From NCBI RefSeq assembly GCF_000348925.1, contig NZ_AODQ01000037.1, forward strand, positions 1-35,503: DNA of 35,503 nt, given 5' to 3'. Under the pieces are notes generated by a model that was not told the origin of the DNA, did not search any database, and saw only the letters and a program-made list of their open reading frames with translations. The position numbers were made by a program, and so were the translations under genes. The DNA comes from Cesiribacter andamanensis AMV16 (GTDB lineage Bacteria; Bacteroidota; Bacteroidia; Cytophagales; Cyclobacteriaceae). Shown piece after piece: positions 1 to 9,100 of the stretch; the stretch's first letter is position 1, and the number at the start of each line of letters is the position of its first letter.

Positions 1-217
1 CATACTCGCAGCCGGCCTCTACCATGCGAATGGTCTGCTCCACACTGCCACGGGTGTCCATGGTATCCAGGGTGGTCATGGACTGTACCCGAATGGGGTT
101 ATGCCCCCCCATGGGTAGGTCGCCTATGTATACCTCGCGGCTCAGGCGGCGGTTATACTGGGTTAGGCTAGTGCAATAGTGCTTAAGCTGCTGGATGTGC
201 TGTTGGACTGAGTTCAT
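1..217 (-). CDS. ispG: 4-hydroxy-3-methylbut-2-enyl diphosphate synthase, N-terminal part (window-truncated)
   Basis: Reverse-strand translation from the ATG at 217-215 gives about 72 residues that run off the left edge of the window. The segment around residues 25-70 reads V-Y-I-G-D-L-P-M-G-G-H-N-P-I-R-V-Q-S-M-T-T, then L-D-T-M-D-T and V-E-Q-T-I-R-M-V-E-A-G-C-E-Y. This is the N-terminal signature of IspG/GcpE. From family knowledge, IspG is a [4Fe-4S] enzyme of the cytosolic MEP isoprenoid pathway that converts MEcPP to HMBPP. The iron-sulfur cysteines and the rest of the TIM barrel lie outside the window. It is on the same strand as, and about 70 bp downstream of, the SDR gene, so the two could be co-transcribed. 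The identification rests on motif recognition only. Confidence 0.88.
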   Translation of the reverse strand, partial: MNSVQQHIQQLKHYCTSLTQYNRRLSREVYIGDLPMGGHNPIRVQSMTTLDTMDTRGSVEQTIRMVEAGCEY

Positions 218-287
218 GCTGTAGGGCAGCAGAGGTTTGGTGAATAACTAATGGGGTAACGGTAGTGGCAGGGGCTTTGGTTCGCGC

Positions 288-1010
288 TTACAGATCGCCC
301 AGCTGCGGACGCAGTAAAATTTCTTCTACTACGGAGCGGGGGCTTAGCTGCCAGCAGCTCCAGATCAGCTCGGCCACATCTTCGGCCGGCATAAAGCGCT
401 CCTCGGGCAGGTCTACCCCCTCCCAGGAGGCTGTATACGTAGCGCCGGGCAATACCGATGTAACCCGGATGCCTTTTTCCTTAAGCTCTGCCCGCAGCAC
501 CTTGGAAAAGCCCAGCAGGGCAAATTTGCTGATGCAGTAGGAGCCTCCGTTGGTATAGGCGGTTATGCTGGCGGTGGAGCAGATGTTGAAGATGTGCCCC
601 CCCTTTGTTGACAGCATGGCGGGTAGCAGGCTGCGCGTAAGGTGGTAGGCCGAGTACACATTGGTCTGCATGGTTTGCTCCAGCACCCCCTCGGTCTCGG
701 ACTGGATCTGCCCGGGCACAAAAACCCCTGTGTTGTTGATGAGCACATCTAGCGGCAGGCTCAGGTCCAGCACGGCTTCCGCAAACAGGTTCACATATTC
801 GCGCTGGCTCAGATCAGCCACCACGGTGTGCAGGACGGCAGCGGGATAGTGCTCCTGCATCTCCTGCTGCAGATCGTCCAGATCCAGTTCATTGCGGCTG
901 CAGGTAATAACGGTATAGGCTTCGCTACAGAAGCGTTCTACCAGGGCCCGGCCAATGCCCTTGGTGCCGCCGGTAATAACGATTAGGCCATTTTTGCTGG
1001 AATTGCTCAT
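288..1010 (-). CDS. SDR-family NAD(P)-dependent oxidoreductase
   Basis: A 240-residue classical short-chain dehydrogenase/reductase. The Rossmann nucleotide-binding motif T-G-G-T-K-G-I-G is at residues 13-20. N-N-T-G at 92-95 replaces the usual N-N-A-G. The predicted catalytic residues are Ser145 and Y158-C-I-S-K162 (the YxxxK motif). The P-G-A-T motif after the active site is also present. Length is normal for the family, and no signal peptide or membrane segment is visible, so it should be cytosolic. The substrate cannot be deduced. An acidic Asp typical of NAD-preferring enzymes is not obvious after strand beta-2 (C-S-R-N), so NADP preference is a weak inference. It is divergently oriented from the Mla-type ABC genes across a 79-bp gap and precedes ispG on the same strand. 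Confidence 0.9.
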   Translation of the reverse strand: MSNSSKNGLIVITGGTKGIGRALVERFCSEAYTVITCSRNELDLDDLQQEMQEHYPAAVLHTVVADLSQREYVNLFAEAVLDLSLPLDVLINNTGVFVPGQIQSETEGVLEQTMQTNVYSAYHLTRSLLPAMLSTKGGHIFNICSTASITAYTNGGSYCISKFALLGFSKVLRAELKEKGIRVTSVLPGATYTASWEGVDLPEERFMPAEDVAELIWSCWQLSPRSVVEEILLRPQLGDL

Positions 1011-1037
1011 TTTCTCGAAATATACAGGCTTTTAACG

Positions 1038-1045
1038 TATTTTTG
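1038..1045 (+). promoter_or_regulatory. Candidate Bacteroidota -7 promoter element for the mlaE-like gene
   Basis: TATTTTTG matches the Bacteroidota primary sigma-factor -7 consensus TAnnTTTG and lies 44 bp upstream of the permease start in a divergent intergenic gap. No clear TTG is found at the usual -33 distance, so this is a partial match only. Confidence 0.35.
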
Positions 1046-1089
1046 GTGCATACTTGTAATTTCGTACCCCTAAAGTAGCCAGCTGCTGC

Positions 1090-1821
1090 ATGAAATCCCT
1101 TGGCCGTTATGTTCTTTTTTTGGGCTCCATGTTCAACAACATGGAATCGGTGCGTACCTATTTTCGTCTGTTTATCGACGAGGCCATCAGCATCGGGGTA
1201 GGCTCCATCATTATTGTGGCCATTGTCTCTACCTTTATAGGGGCGGTTACGGCTGTGCAAACGGCCTATAACATTGTAAGCCCCCTGATCGAAGACTACA
1301 TCATTGGCAACATTGTGCGGGACATGACCATTCTGGAGCTGGCCCCTACCATTACGGCCATTGTATTTGCAGGCAAGGTTGGCTCCAACATTGCCGGCCA
1401 GCTGGGTACTATGCGCATAACCGATCAGATTGATGCGCTGGAGGTGATGGGCATCAACTCGGTAAGCTACCTGGTGTTTCCCAAGATCCTGGCCTCCATG
1501 ATCATGTACCCCATGCTGGTGATCCTGGCTGCTTTTCTCTCACTCTATGGAGGCTTTCTGGCCGCTACGCTCAGCGGCCTCTCTACGGCACAGGACTACA
1601 TATATGGCATTCGCTTTGGCTTCAATGAGTTTACCATCACCTTTATGCTGGTAAAATCGGTTGTATTTGCTTTTCTGGTAAGCTCCATTTCTTCTTACAA
1701 GGGGTATTACACCCAGGGGGGCGCCCTGGAGGTGGGCGAAAGCAGCACCAAAGCGGTTACTACCTCCTGCATTGCCATTCTGGTTGCCGATTATCTGCTG
1801 GCCGAGATCATGCTTAACTAA
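1090..1821 (+). CDS. MlaE/YrbE-family ABC transporter permease (lipid transport)
   Basis: A 243-residue polytopic membrane protein of the MlaE (permease) family. From family knowledge these are inner-membrane subunits of importers or exporters that move phospholipids between the inner and outer membranes. Visible family features include the long conserved stretch around residues 70-125 (I-L-E-L-A-P-T-I-T-A-I-V-F-A-G-K-V-G-S, then G-Q-L-G-T-M-R-I-T-D-Q-I-D-A-L-E-V-M-G). Several hydrophobic helices follow at about 135-170, 185-210 and 220-243. The ATPase gene begins 30 bp downstream on the same strand, so the two form an operon. The MCE-domain subunit (MlaD) that normally completes the system is not adjacent. 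MlaE is more likely than a generic ABC permease because of the motif just described. Confidence 0.9.
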   Translation: MKSLGRYVLFLGSMFNNMESVRTYFRLFIDEAISIGVGSIIIVAIVSTFIGAVTAVQTAYNIVSPLIEDYIIGNIVRDMTILELAPTITAIVFAGKVGSNIAGQLGTMRITDQIDALEVMGINSVSYLVFPKILASMIMYPMLVILAAFLSLYGGFLAATLSGLSTAQDYIYGIRFGFNEFTITFMLVKSVVFAFLVSSISSYKGYYTQGGALEVGESSTKAVTTSCIAILVADYLLAEIMLN

Positions 1822-1851
1822 AGTCCGGCTGCTGGCGTTTACTAGTCTGTT

Positions 1852-2616
1852 ATGATCGAATTCAAGAACATCAAGAAAGCCTTTGGCGATAAAGAAGTGC
1901 TCAAAGGGGTAAGCGGCTCGTTTAAACCGGGCAAAACCAACCTGATCATTGGCGCCAGTGGTACGGGCAAAAGTGTGCTGCTGAAAATCCTGGTAGGCCT
2001 GGTTGAACCCGATGAGGGGGAGGTGATCTACGACGAGCGCAATTTTACCAAAGGGGATAAAGACCTGCGTACTGCAGTGCGGCAGGACATAGGCATGCTT
2101 TTTCAGGCCGGGGCCCTGTTTGATTCCAAAACGGTTGAGCAAAATGTGATGTTTCCGCTGGACATGCTAAAGGGCAAAGCCTATGCCGAAAAGCTGGACC
2201 GGGTAAACTGGTGCCTGCAGCGCGTGGGTCTGGAGGGACAGAACAAAAAGATGCCCTCCGAGCTGAGTGGCGGTATGCGCAAGCGGGTAGCCCTGGCGCG
2301 CGCCATTGTGGGCGATATCAAGTACCTGTTTGTAGACGAGCCCAACAGTGGCCTTGACCCTCAAACCTCGATTGTGGTGGATGATCTGATAGCCGAGATC
2401 ACCCAGGAACTGGGCATTACCACAGTAATTGTTACCCACGACATGAATTCGGTAATGGGCATTGGCGACCACATCATTTTTCTGTTTAAGGGGCACAAGC
2501 TCTGGGAAGGCAACAAAGACCAGATTCTGAGCACCGATGTGCCTGAGCTGAATGATTTTGTGTTTGCCAACAAGCTGGCCAAGTCGTTTAAGAAAAACGA
2601 AGACGAAGCTGCATAA
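1852..2616 (+). CDS. MlaF-family ABC transporter ATP-binding protein
   Basis: A 254-residue cytoplasmic ABC ATPase of normal length. The Walker A motif G-A-S-G-T-G-K-S is at about residues 34-41. The ABC signature L-S-G-G-M lies near 138, the Walker B sequence Y-L-F-V-D-E-P near 160, and the H-loop histidine in V-T-H-D-M near 197. The combination L-S-G-G-M-R-K-R-V-A-L-A-R-A and N-S-G-L-D-P is typical of the Mla/Ttg2A lipid-transport group. It follows the MlaE-like permease by 30 bp and should energise it. The next gene is convergent, so the plus-strand operon in this window contains only these two genes. The substrate (phospholipid) is inferred from family membership. Confidence 0.92.
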   Translation: MIEFKNIKKAFGDKEVLKGVSGSFKPGKTNLIIGASGTGKSVLLKILVGLVEPDEGEVIYDERNFTKGDKDLRTAVRQDIGMLFQAGALFDSKTVEQNVMFPLDMLKGKAYAEKLDRVNWCLQRVGLEGQNKKMPSELSGGMRKRVALARAIVGDIKYLFVDEPNSGLDPQTSIVVDDLIAEITQELGITTVIVTHDMNSVMGIGDHIIFLFKGHKLWEGNKDQILSTDVPELNDFVFANKLAKSFKKNEDEAA

Positions 2617-2655
2617 GATCTTCTGCCAAGGCTGCCCCGTACCATCCTTATTATC

Positions 2656-5600
2656 TTAAAACAGGGCCCGCAGCATCATGCGGCCGGTGTGCACCATGGG
2701 GGCACCCTCTGACTGGCGGCCATCGTAGAGCATGTTCAGCTGCAGGCCCCGCATAATGCGCTGCTGCAGCTGCAGGTTCCAGGTCCAGTTGCTACCGGGC
2801 CGCAGCGCTTCCAGCAGGGCATAGCCCACAGGGGTATTGGCACTGCCCACAAAATCGATCTCTACCAGTTTTACCTGCCCCCTGAGCGAAGTGGTCAGTT
2901 GCCGGCTCACCAGAAAGCCCAGTCCCAGCTCCTTTACCAGGGCTTCTTCGCCCGACTGTTTCCAAAGCCGGTTTTCCTTGTGCCGGTACCGCCCGCTCAG
3001 GTCAAACTCCAGCTGCTGAAGGGGGCGCCAGGTAATCTGGGGCTCAGCTCCCCAGTACTGCACCCGGAAGCGCTGCTCGCCCAGGAAATCAGACACATCT
3101 TTTTGCTCACCCTGGCTCAGCTGTAGGCGCAGGTTCCAGCTGCGGGTAAAGCTGCGGCGGCCAGCCAGGTGGTAATGGGCCGTATTGCCTGTTTCAAAGC
3201 CTCCGCTGAGCAGCTGTTTGCGGGTCTGCTGGCTAAGCCCCCCTTCTAGCCCCCATACCGGATTGCTGCGGTTGTAAAAGAGTGCGGCCTGCCACTGCTG
3301 GCGCTGGTGCAGCAGGCTGGCATCGGCCAGCTCGGTGGCTGCCGGAAAAAAGCGCTGCCAGGTGCTGGCCTCGGTCAGTTTCTGGTTCAGCCGTATGCTC
3401 AGCACAGCTGAGAGTTCGCTCAGGGGTTTCCAAAGTCCCCCCCTGTCCCGCCAGGCCTGGGGGCTGTTGGCATTGAGGCGGTACTGCAGCTCGGTGGTGT
3501 AGGCCTGGGTAAGCTCGCTGCTGGGCAGCAGGATGCGAATGTACTGCTTCTCATCGGGCAGCACGGCTTCAAAGAACTCTTCCAGCTGCTGCTCGCCATC
3601 GCCATTGTTGTCCCGCCAGATGTGGGTTCCCTGGCCGGTGGGCACCTTTACATAGACATAGTCGCGGCGCAGCTCCCGCCCGCTGCCGGCACTGTAGAGC
3701 AGCTGCTGGCGAATGGCTCCCTGCCAGGCCTGGTTGCGCCACTGCAGCTGGCCGGTGAGGATACGCTCCTCATTATCGTCCTGCTGATTTTCCAGCAGCA
3801 CCTCGCTGTGGCGGTAGCTCATCTGGATGCCCAGCTGGTTGGCTTTTTCCGGATCGGTATACCACTGGGCCCGTAGCATGCGGGCATCATTGGCCTGGGC
3901 CATTTCTCCCCTGAAGGGGGCTTTGTCCTGGCGCAGGCTGTATTCCAGCAGGTAGCGCCCGGCGCTTTCAGCAGGATTGCGCAGGTAAAAGCGGTGCTCG
4001 CTAAAGTACTGGGCCGAGTTGGTGACCGAATCGGTCTGGGGTTGATAATAGGTGTTATGCTCCTGCTGGTAGGCCCAGCCCGGCACCACATAGGGCAGGT
4101 TTAGCCACTGCTCCAGCTGCAGGCGCTCCCAGCGGATGTGCTGCTGGTCCTGCTCATTCTTCATGCCAAAATAGGCGGCAGAGCCCGCCCAGATCCCTAG
4201 TGTTTTGGCGGCCTCCACCTCGTGCTGCCACCCATTGACCAGCCCCTGCAGCTGGCGGTTGCGCAGGCGGTAGTGCAGGCGGTTGCCGGCATTTTTCTCC
4301 AGCCCGGCCCACAGGCTGATCAGGTGATCATCTGCCGGGTAGGCCTGCGGCTGCACGCCAAAGCCCTGCTGGGGCAGCAGGCCCCAGTAACGGTCATATT
4401 CCACGGCCCGAAAGCGATCAATGGGGGTAAAGTTCTGATTGGTCAGCTCGTACTCCATCCCGGCCTTCCAGTGCCAGGCCGGATCAAAAAAGACGGGGAG
4501 CCCCTCCAGCGCATAGCCGCTTTTAAGAGCCAGGCCCTTATCATCCCCTTCATCCAGCTCGCTAAAGAGGTTCTGGTCAAATTCAGACAGGGCCGCTTCG
4601 GTATAGAGCTTTCCCCAGCGGCCCATGGCATAACTGGCTCCTGCAGCCACTACCTGTTTTTTGCGGGGAGGCTGTAGCAGGCGCACCGGCTCAAACGCCC
4701 CCTGCGGCACCCCATTCACAGGGCTTACCCACTGGTATACCCTGCCCTTGGGAGTAATCTCCTGTAGTACGTAATTGCCTTGCCCCTGCCCTACCTGGGT
4801 AAAGCCAAGGCGGTAAAAGGCCCGGCTTTCATCGGTGCTGTACGCATAGATCCGTACCGGCAGCCCGCTGCTGTCCAGGGTATCTTTTTGCAGGTAGAGC
4901 AGCAGATCGGCCGAGTAGCCCAGGCTATCTACTGCCGGCGACCAGAGGTTGGCCTGGATATCGCCGGCTGCACTCAGGCGCAGCATGTCTTCTTCGGTCA
5001 GGTCAAAGAAAAGGGTTTGGTGGCGGTTGTCTTTTTCCTGGTAGAAGCTGGTGAACAGCTCCAGTTTGCCCAGCTGCTGCTGATGGCTGCCGCTGAGGAT
5101 GCCCCGGCGGTACTGCTGATCGGCATATTCATATTCTACCCGGATGCGGGAGTAGCGGGTAATGATGGTGCCGGGGGTAAACGAGATCTCGCCCAGGTTA
5201 TAATCAATGATGTAATCGTTCTGATAGCCCCTCACCAGGGGGCGGCCATCCAGAAACACCCGCTCAGAATTGGCCAGTACCATAACGTAGCCCTGCCCAT
5301 TGGGCCCCGAGAGGCGATAGGGGCCCAGCATCCCCTCTACCGGCTCCAGTTCTACAGCGGTAAACTGCCCCCTTGCTGCAGCTATGCCCAGGCTGGTTTC
5401 GCTCTTGCCCCTGCCCAGCCAGGAGGCCGTGGTACCAAAGGAAAGACCCTGTACATTGCGCTGATACCGCAAAAAACTGCCCATGGCGGTACGCAGCTGC
5501 AGATCGCCGGCCGTCAGGCGGCTGCTGTCGGTATAGAGCTCTACAAACACCTTATCAAATTCCTGCAGGTTTTGGGTATTGCCATCGGGCTGAAAGGGGA

Positions 5601-6126
5601 CGTTCTGATCCGAGATGGAAGCCCGCAGGCCAATCTTATCCGTCAGCTGCCCCTCCAGTTGCAGGTTAAGGGCCGATTGAACAAACAGGTCCTGGGTATT
5701 GCCAAAACTAATGCCCCGGCTGATGCTGCCGCTTTTCTCAATATCGTCTGAGGCAAAAAGCTCCTCTTCTTTCCAGCCAAACTCATCGGTTTTGGGCTTC
5801 TTCTTAAAGGGGGCCAGGGAATCGTATTCGGCCAGGGTGCGCCTGTATACAGGCTGGTGCAGGCTATAGGCCAGGGTCTGATAACAGATCAGGAGCGAGT
5901 CTGGCAGGGAGGGCTTGTTAAAGTGCAGCAGGCCGGTGGTGGGCTGGTAGGTCCACTGTATGGTAGAGTCGGCCAGGCGGATGCTTTGCGGTAAAACGGT
6001 GAGGCTATCGAGCAGCAGGGGCTGGGCAGCAGGCCTAATCCAGCGGCACACAGGTGCTGGCGCTGTCTGCGCATGGGCAAACAGGGGGAGCGCCAGCAGG
6101 CAGCACATAAGCCGGAGTATCCGCAT
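2656..6126 (-). CDS. Large exported protein, probable outer-membrane beta-barrel, function unknown
   Basis: 1156 residues with an N-terminal signal peptide (about residues 1-20, ending A-H-A-Q-T). I do not recognise a named family. The body is rich in alternating aromatic and polar strands with many Gln, Arg, Tyr and Trp residues. It contains repeated short segments such as L-E-L-F-T-S-F-Y and F-D-L-S-G-R-Y, and ends in M-M-L-R-A-L-F, an aromatic C-terminus like that of outer-membrane barrels. No type IX secretion tail is evident. One conspicuous motif near residues 836-852, D-N-N-G-D-G-E-Q-Q-L-E-E-F, resembles an EF-hand-type calcium loop. The ATG (6126-6124) directly abuts the TGA of the upstream kinase gene, implying translational coupling. 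Outer-membrane localisation is inferred from composition, not from a recognised domain. Confidence 0.8.
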   Translation of the reverse strand: MRILRLMCCLLALPLFAHAQTAPAPVCRWIRPAAQPLLLDSLTVLPQSIRLADSTIQWTYQPTTGLLHFNKPSLPDSLLICYQTLAYSLHQPVYRRTLAEYDSLAPFKKKPKTDEFGWKEEELFASDDIEKSGSISRGISFGNTQDLFVQSALNLQLEGQLTDKIGLRASISDQNVPFQPDGNTQNLQEFDKVFVELYTDSSRLTAGDLQLRTAMGSFLRYQRNVQGLSFGTTASWLGRGKSETSLGIAAARGQFTAVELEPVEGMLGPYRLSGPNGQGYVMVLANSERVFLDGRPLVRGYQNDYIIDYNLGEISFTPGTIITRYSRIRVEYEYADQQYRRGILSGSHQQQLGKLELFTSFYQEKDNRHQTLFFDLTEEDMLRLSAAGDIQANLWSPAVDSLGYSADLLLYLQKDTLDSSGLPVRIYAYSTDESRAFYRLGFTQVGQGQGNYVLQEITPKGRVYQWVSPVNGVPQGAFEPVRLLQPPRKKQVVAAGASYAMGRWGKLYTEAALSEFDQNLFSELDEGDDKGLALKSGYALEGLPVFFDPAWHWKAGMEYELTNQNFTPIDRFRAVEYDRYWGLLPQQGFGVQPQAYPADDHLISLWAGLEKNAGNRLHYRLRNRQLQGLVNGWQHEVEAAKTLGIWAGSAAYFGMKNEQDQQHIRWERLQLEQWLNLPYVVPGWAYQQEHNTYYQPQTDSVTNSAQYFSEHRFYLRNPAESAGRYLLEYSLRQDKAPFRGEMAQANDARMLRAQWYTDPEKANQLGIQMSYRHSEVLLENQQDDNEERILTGQLQWRNQAWQGAIRQQLLYSAGSGRELRRDYVYVKVPTGQGTHIWRDNNGDGEQQLEEFFEAVLPDEKQYIRILLPSSELTQAYTTELQYRLNANSPQAWRDRGGLWKPLSELSAVLSIRLNQKLTEASTWQRFFPAATELADASLLHQRQQWQAALFYNRSNPVWGLEGGLSQQTRKQLLSGGFETGNTAHYHLAGRRSFTRSWNLRLQLSQGEQKDVSDFLGEQRFRVQYWGAEPQITWRPLQQLEFDLSGRYRHKENRLWKQSGEEALVKELGLGFLVSRQLTTSLRGQVKLVEIDFVGSANTPVGYALLEALRPGSNWTWNLQLQQRIMRGLQLNMLYDGRQSEGAPMVHTGRMMLRALF

Positions 6127-9100
6127 TCAGGTAACCAATGGCAATTCCATGAAGAAGGTGGTCCCTGCTTCATCGCTGCGGCTCTCCTGCTGGGTTTCGG
6201 TATGGCTATCAAACCAGATGCTGCCACCGGCATGCTCAATTCCGCGTTTTGCAATGGCAAGCCCCAGTCCCGAACCGCTACTTTTTGTACTAAAGTTAGG
6301 AACAAATACTTTATTACGGATAGTTTCTGGAATGCCGCTTCCATTGTCCTTTATTTTTATCAGCACTTTCCCCCCTGACCGGGCAGCCTGCAGGCTTACC
6401 TGCAGCAGGGGGGTACGCTGGGGCGGCACAGCCTGTATGCCATTCAGGATCAGGTTATTGAAGGTACGCTGCATCAACTGCTCATCGCCCTGCACCATCC
6501 ACTGCCCATCGGCTATCTGGGCATGGATCTGGCTGGCCTGCTCATTGGCATAGAGGCGCACCACCTTGCGCAACAGCTCGGCCACATCAAACTGGTCCTG
6601 GCGCAGCACAGGCATTTGAGCAAAGGTAGAGAAGGAAGTGGCAATATCGCTCAGGGTATCAATCTGGTCCAGGATGGACTGAAAGGAGCGATTAACCTTT
6701 TCCTGCTGCTCCCCATCCAGCGAATGCTGCAGGCGGCGACTGAGGTGCTGCAGGTTCAGGCGCATGGGGGTAAGGGGGTTCTTGATCTCGTGGGCCACCT
6801 GCTTGGCCATTTCCCGCCAGGCCGACTCTTTTTCGGTACGGGATAAGGCTTCTTTACTGGCCTGAAGGTTAATGAGCATGAGGTTATATTCCCGCACCAG
6901 CAGGCCAATCTCATCTTCGGTGGGCCAGCTCAGGGGTTCATTCTTGCCGGTAAGGCTTATAAGGCGCAGGCGCTCGGCTATATAGCGCAGGGGGGCCGTC
7001 AATTCCTTGGAGAGCACATACAGCAGGAGCAGCAGCACCAGAAAAAGGGTAGCAAAAATAGAAACTGTATTGGAAAAAATGGCCGATAGTTGTCGCTGCA
7101 GCATATAGCCCGAATCAAAAAAGGGAATGCTCAGGATACCCAGCAGCTGTCCGTCGGTATTGTTGCGCACGGCCACATAGGTGGAGCGGTACTGTAGGCG
7201 CCCCACCGTTTCGGTAAGGATCACCTGCCGGTGGCGCTGCTCCACAATTTCGGCCTGGGCCTGCGGATTTATGACCGGGGCCAGGTAATTTTTCTGGTAG
7301 ATCTCCGGCTGGCTGGTGGCCTGCAGCATGCCCCGGGTATCAAACAGGTGAATGTCCGTCTCAGTAAAGCGTGCCACCCGGTCCAGGGTACTATTAAGCA
7401 CATCGCGGTCCAGGTACCCCATCTGGTATTCGCGTAACTGATCGGACAGCCCCCGGCCAATGCTTTCGGCGGTTTCAACATACTGTTGCTCCGTTTCCCG
7501 GCGGTAACTGGTGCTGATGAGGCTGAGCGTAGAAAGGGTAATGATGAGCAGCGGCAGAAAAATGGCAAAGTTCAGGTAAAGCTGAATTTTGGTGGTAAAG
7601 TTAAGGTAGCGCATGGGCAGGCCCCTGTAGAGCACATACAGTAACACATAGGCGGTAATGAAAAAGAGCAGCATCAGGAGCAGAAAGGAAAAATTGGCAT
7701 ACAGAAAGCTCCAGGGCTGTGCCTGGCTGGAGACCACCACTATACGGTTACCCTCGCCTCGCTGGGCATAGTGGTGGTAGCCTCCTATGAACACCCCCTT
7801 TTCATACAGCTCCTCATCTTCCAGCAGCTGCGGCGGGAAAATGTGCAGGTAATCAAAATCGCCGGCATCAAAGCGCAGGCGGCCGTTGAGGTAAACCGCA
7901 TAGTTATTGCGCTCAAATACTGGTTCCTGCTGCCCCAGAAACAGCTCGGGATAGACCGTGCGGGGCTGGTAACGCTTCAGTTTCAGGTCCAGCATCACAT
8001 AGCCAATGGCCGAGCCCTGGTAGCTGACGGCAACAAACTGCTTGTAGCGGTAGTCTACAGCTCCATCGCCCTGCAGGCGGATCAGCCCCTCATAGGTTGT
8101 GGCCTCCCCCTCCTGCCGGGCCTGCTGGTGCAAGCTGTGGTAGGAGCCTGCCGGCTGGTTCATAAGCGGATTGCCATCCAGGCCAAACAGGCGGATCGTT
8201 ACCTCATATTTATCGAAATACCGGCCCAGGTACTGGCGGCGAATTTTCTGCTCAATGCCTTCCTTGCTAAAGAGCGGGCTTAAAAAACGGTTGATGATAA
8301 ATGGATCACCCTGAATGTTGCGGGAAGTTTCAGAAAGCAGGTACTCCCCTACCAGATCCCGTTCGGTCAGGATCTGGGTAGCCAGCCGCTCCTTTTCCAG
8401 CAACAGGCCGGCTTTGCGGTGGCTGTGCAGGGCCAGGGAAGCCGACAGCGCACAAACCACCGAGGCTGCAAAGAGGTAGATAAACAGCGCATAATTCAGG
8501 CGGGGAGCCGGGTAGCGGGGCTGTAGCCTGCGGTAAAGCATCAGGTACAACCCGCCCGCCAGCAACAGCAGCAGGCTGGCCAGTGAATACGCGTATAATA
8601 CCACTGCGGCCAGCGCTACGATACCTCCTGCTATGATCATTTCGCCCCGGGTAAAGGACTGGCTGCGTAGCCATACCAGCCCCGGATGCGCCAGCAAAAA
8701 GAATAAAAGAGAAGCCATGGCCACTACCGACCAGGCCAGTACCTTCAGATCCGTAAGGCTGATGCTGGTGGTAATATCCAGCGAAAACTGGGCATGGAAA
8801 AACAGCAGCCGCATCAGCAGGTAGTGCAGCAGCAGCACCAGCAGCACAAAGACCAGCACCCCAAACTTGGTGATGCGCGCATAGGACGGGCGCTCCAGGC
8901 GCTGCATCAGCCAGGAACGGTGGGGCCACAGTAACAGTACACTGCCTACCGCAAAGAGCACATTGAGTAGAAAATCGCCCAGGGAGGGCATGAGGCTGGA
9001 GGATGCATAATGCTGTGGATTGAAGATCCGCAGGGGGTAAACCTTATACGGCAGGTCCAGCACCAGCATCAGTACTCTGATGGCAACAAACAAAGACACG

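Noticed and set aside
4780-5751. Long open frame on the plus strand opposite the outer-membrane protein gene
   Set aside because: It is antisense to a gene with a strong signal peptide, continuous frame and coupling to the kinase; its composition is what a reverse shadow in GC-rich DNA gives.
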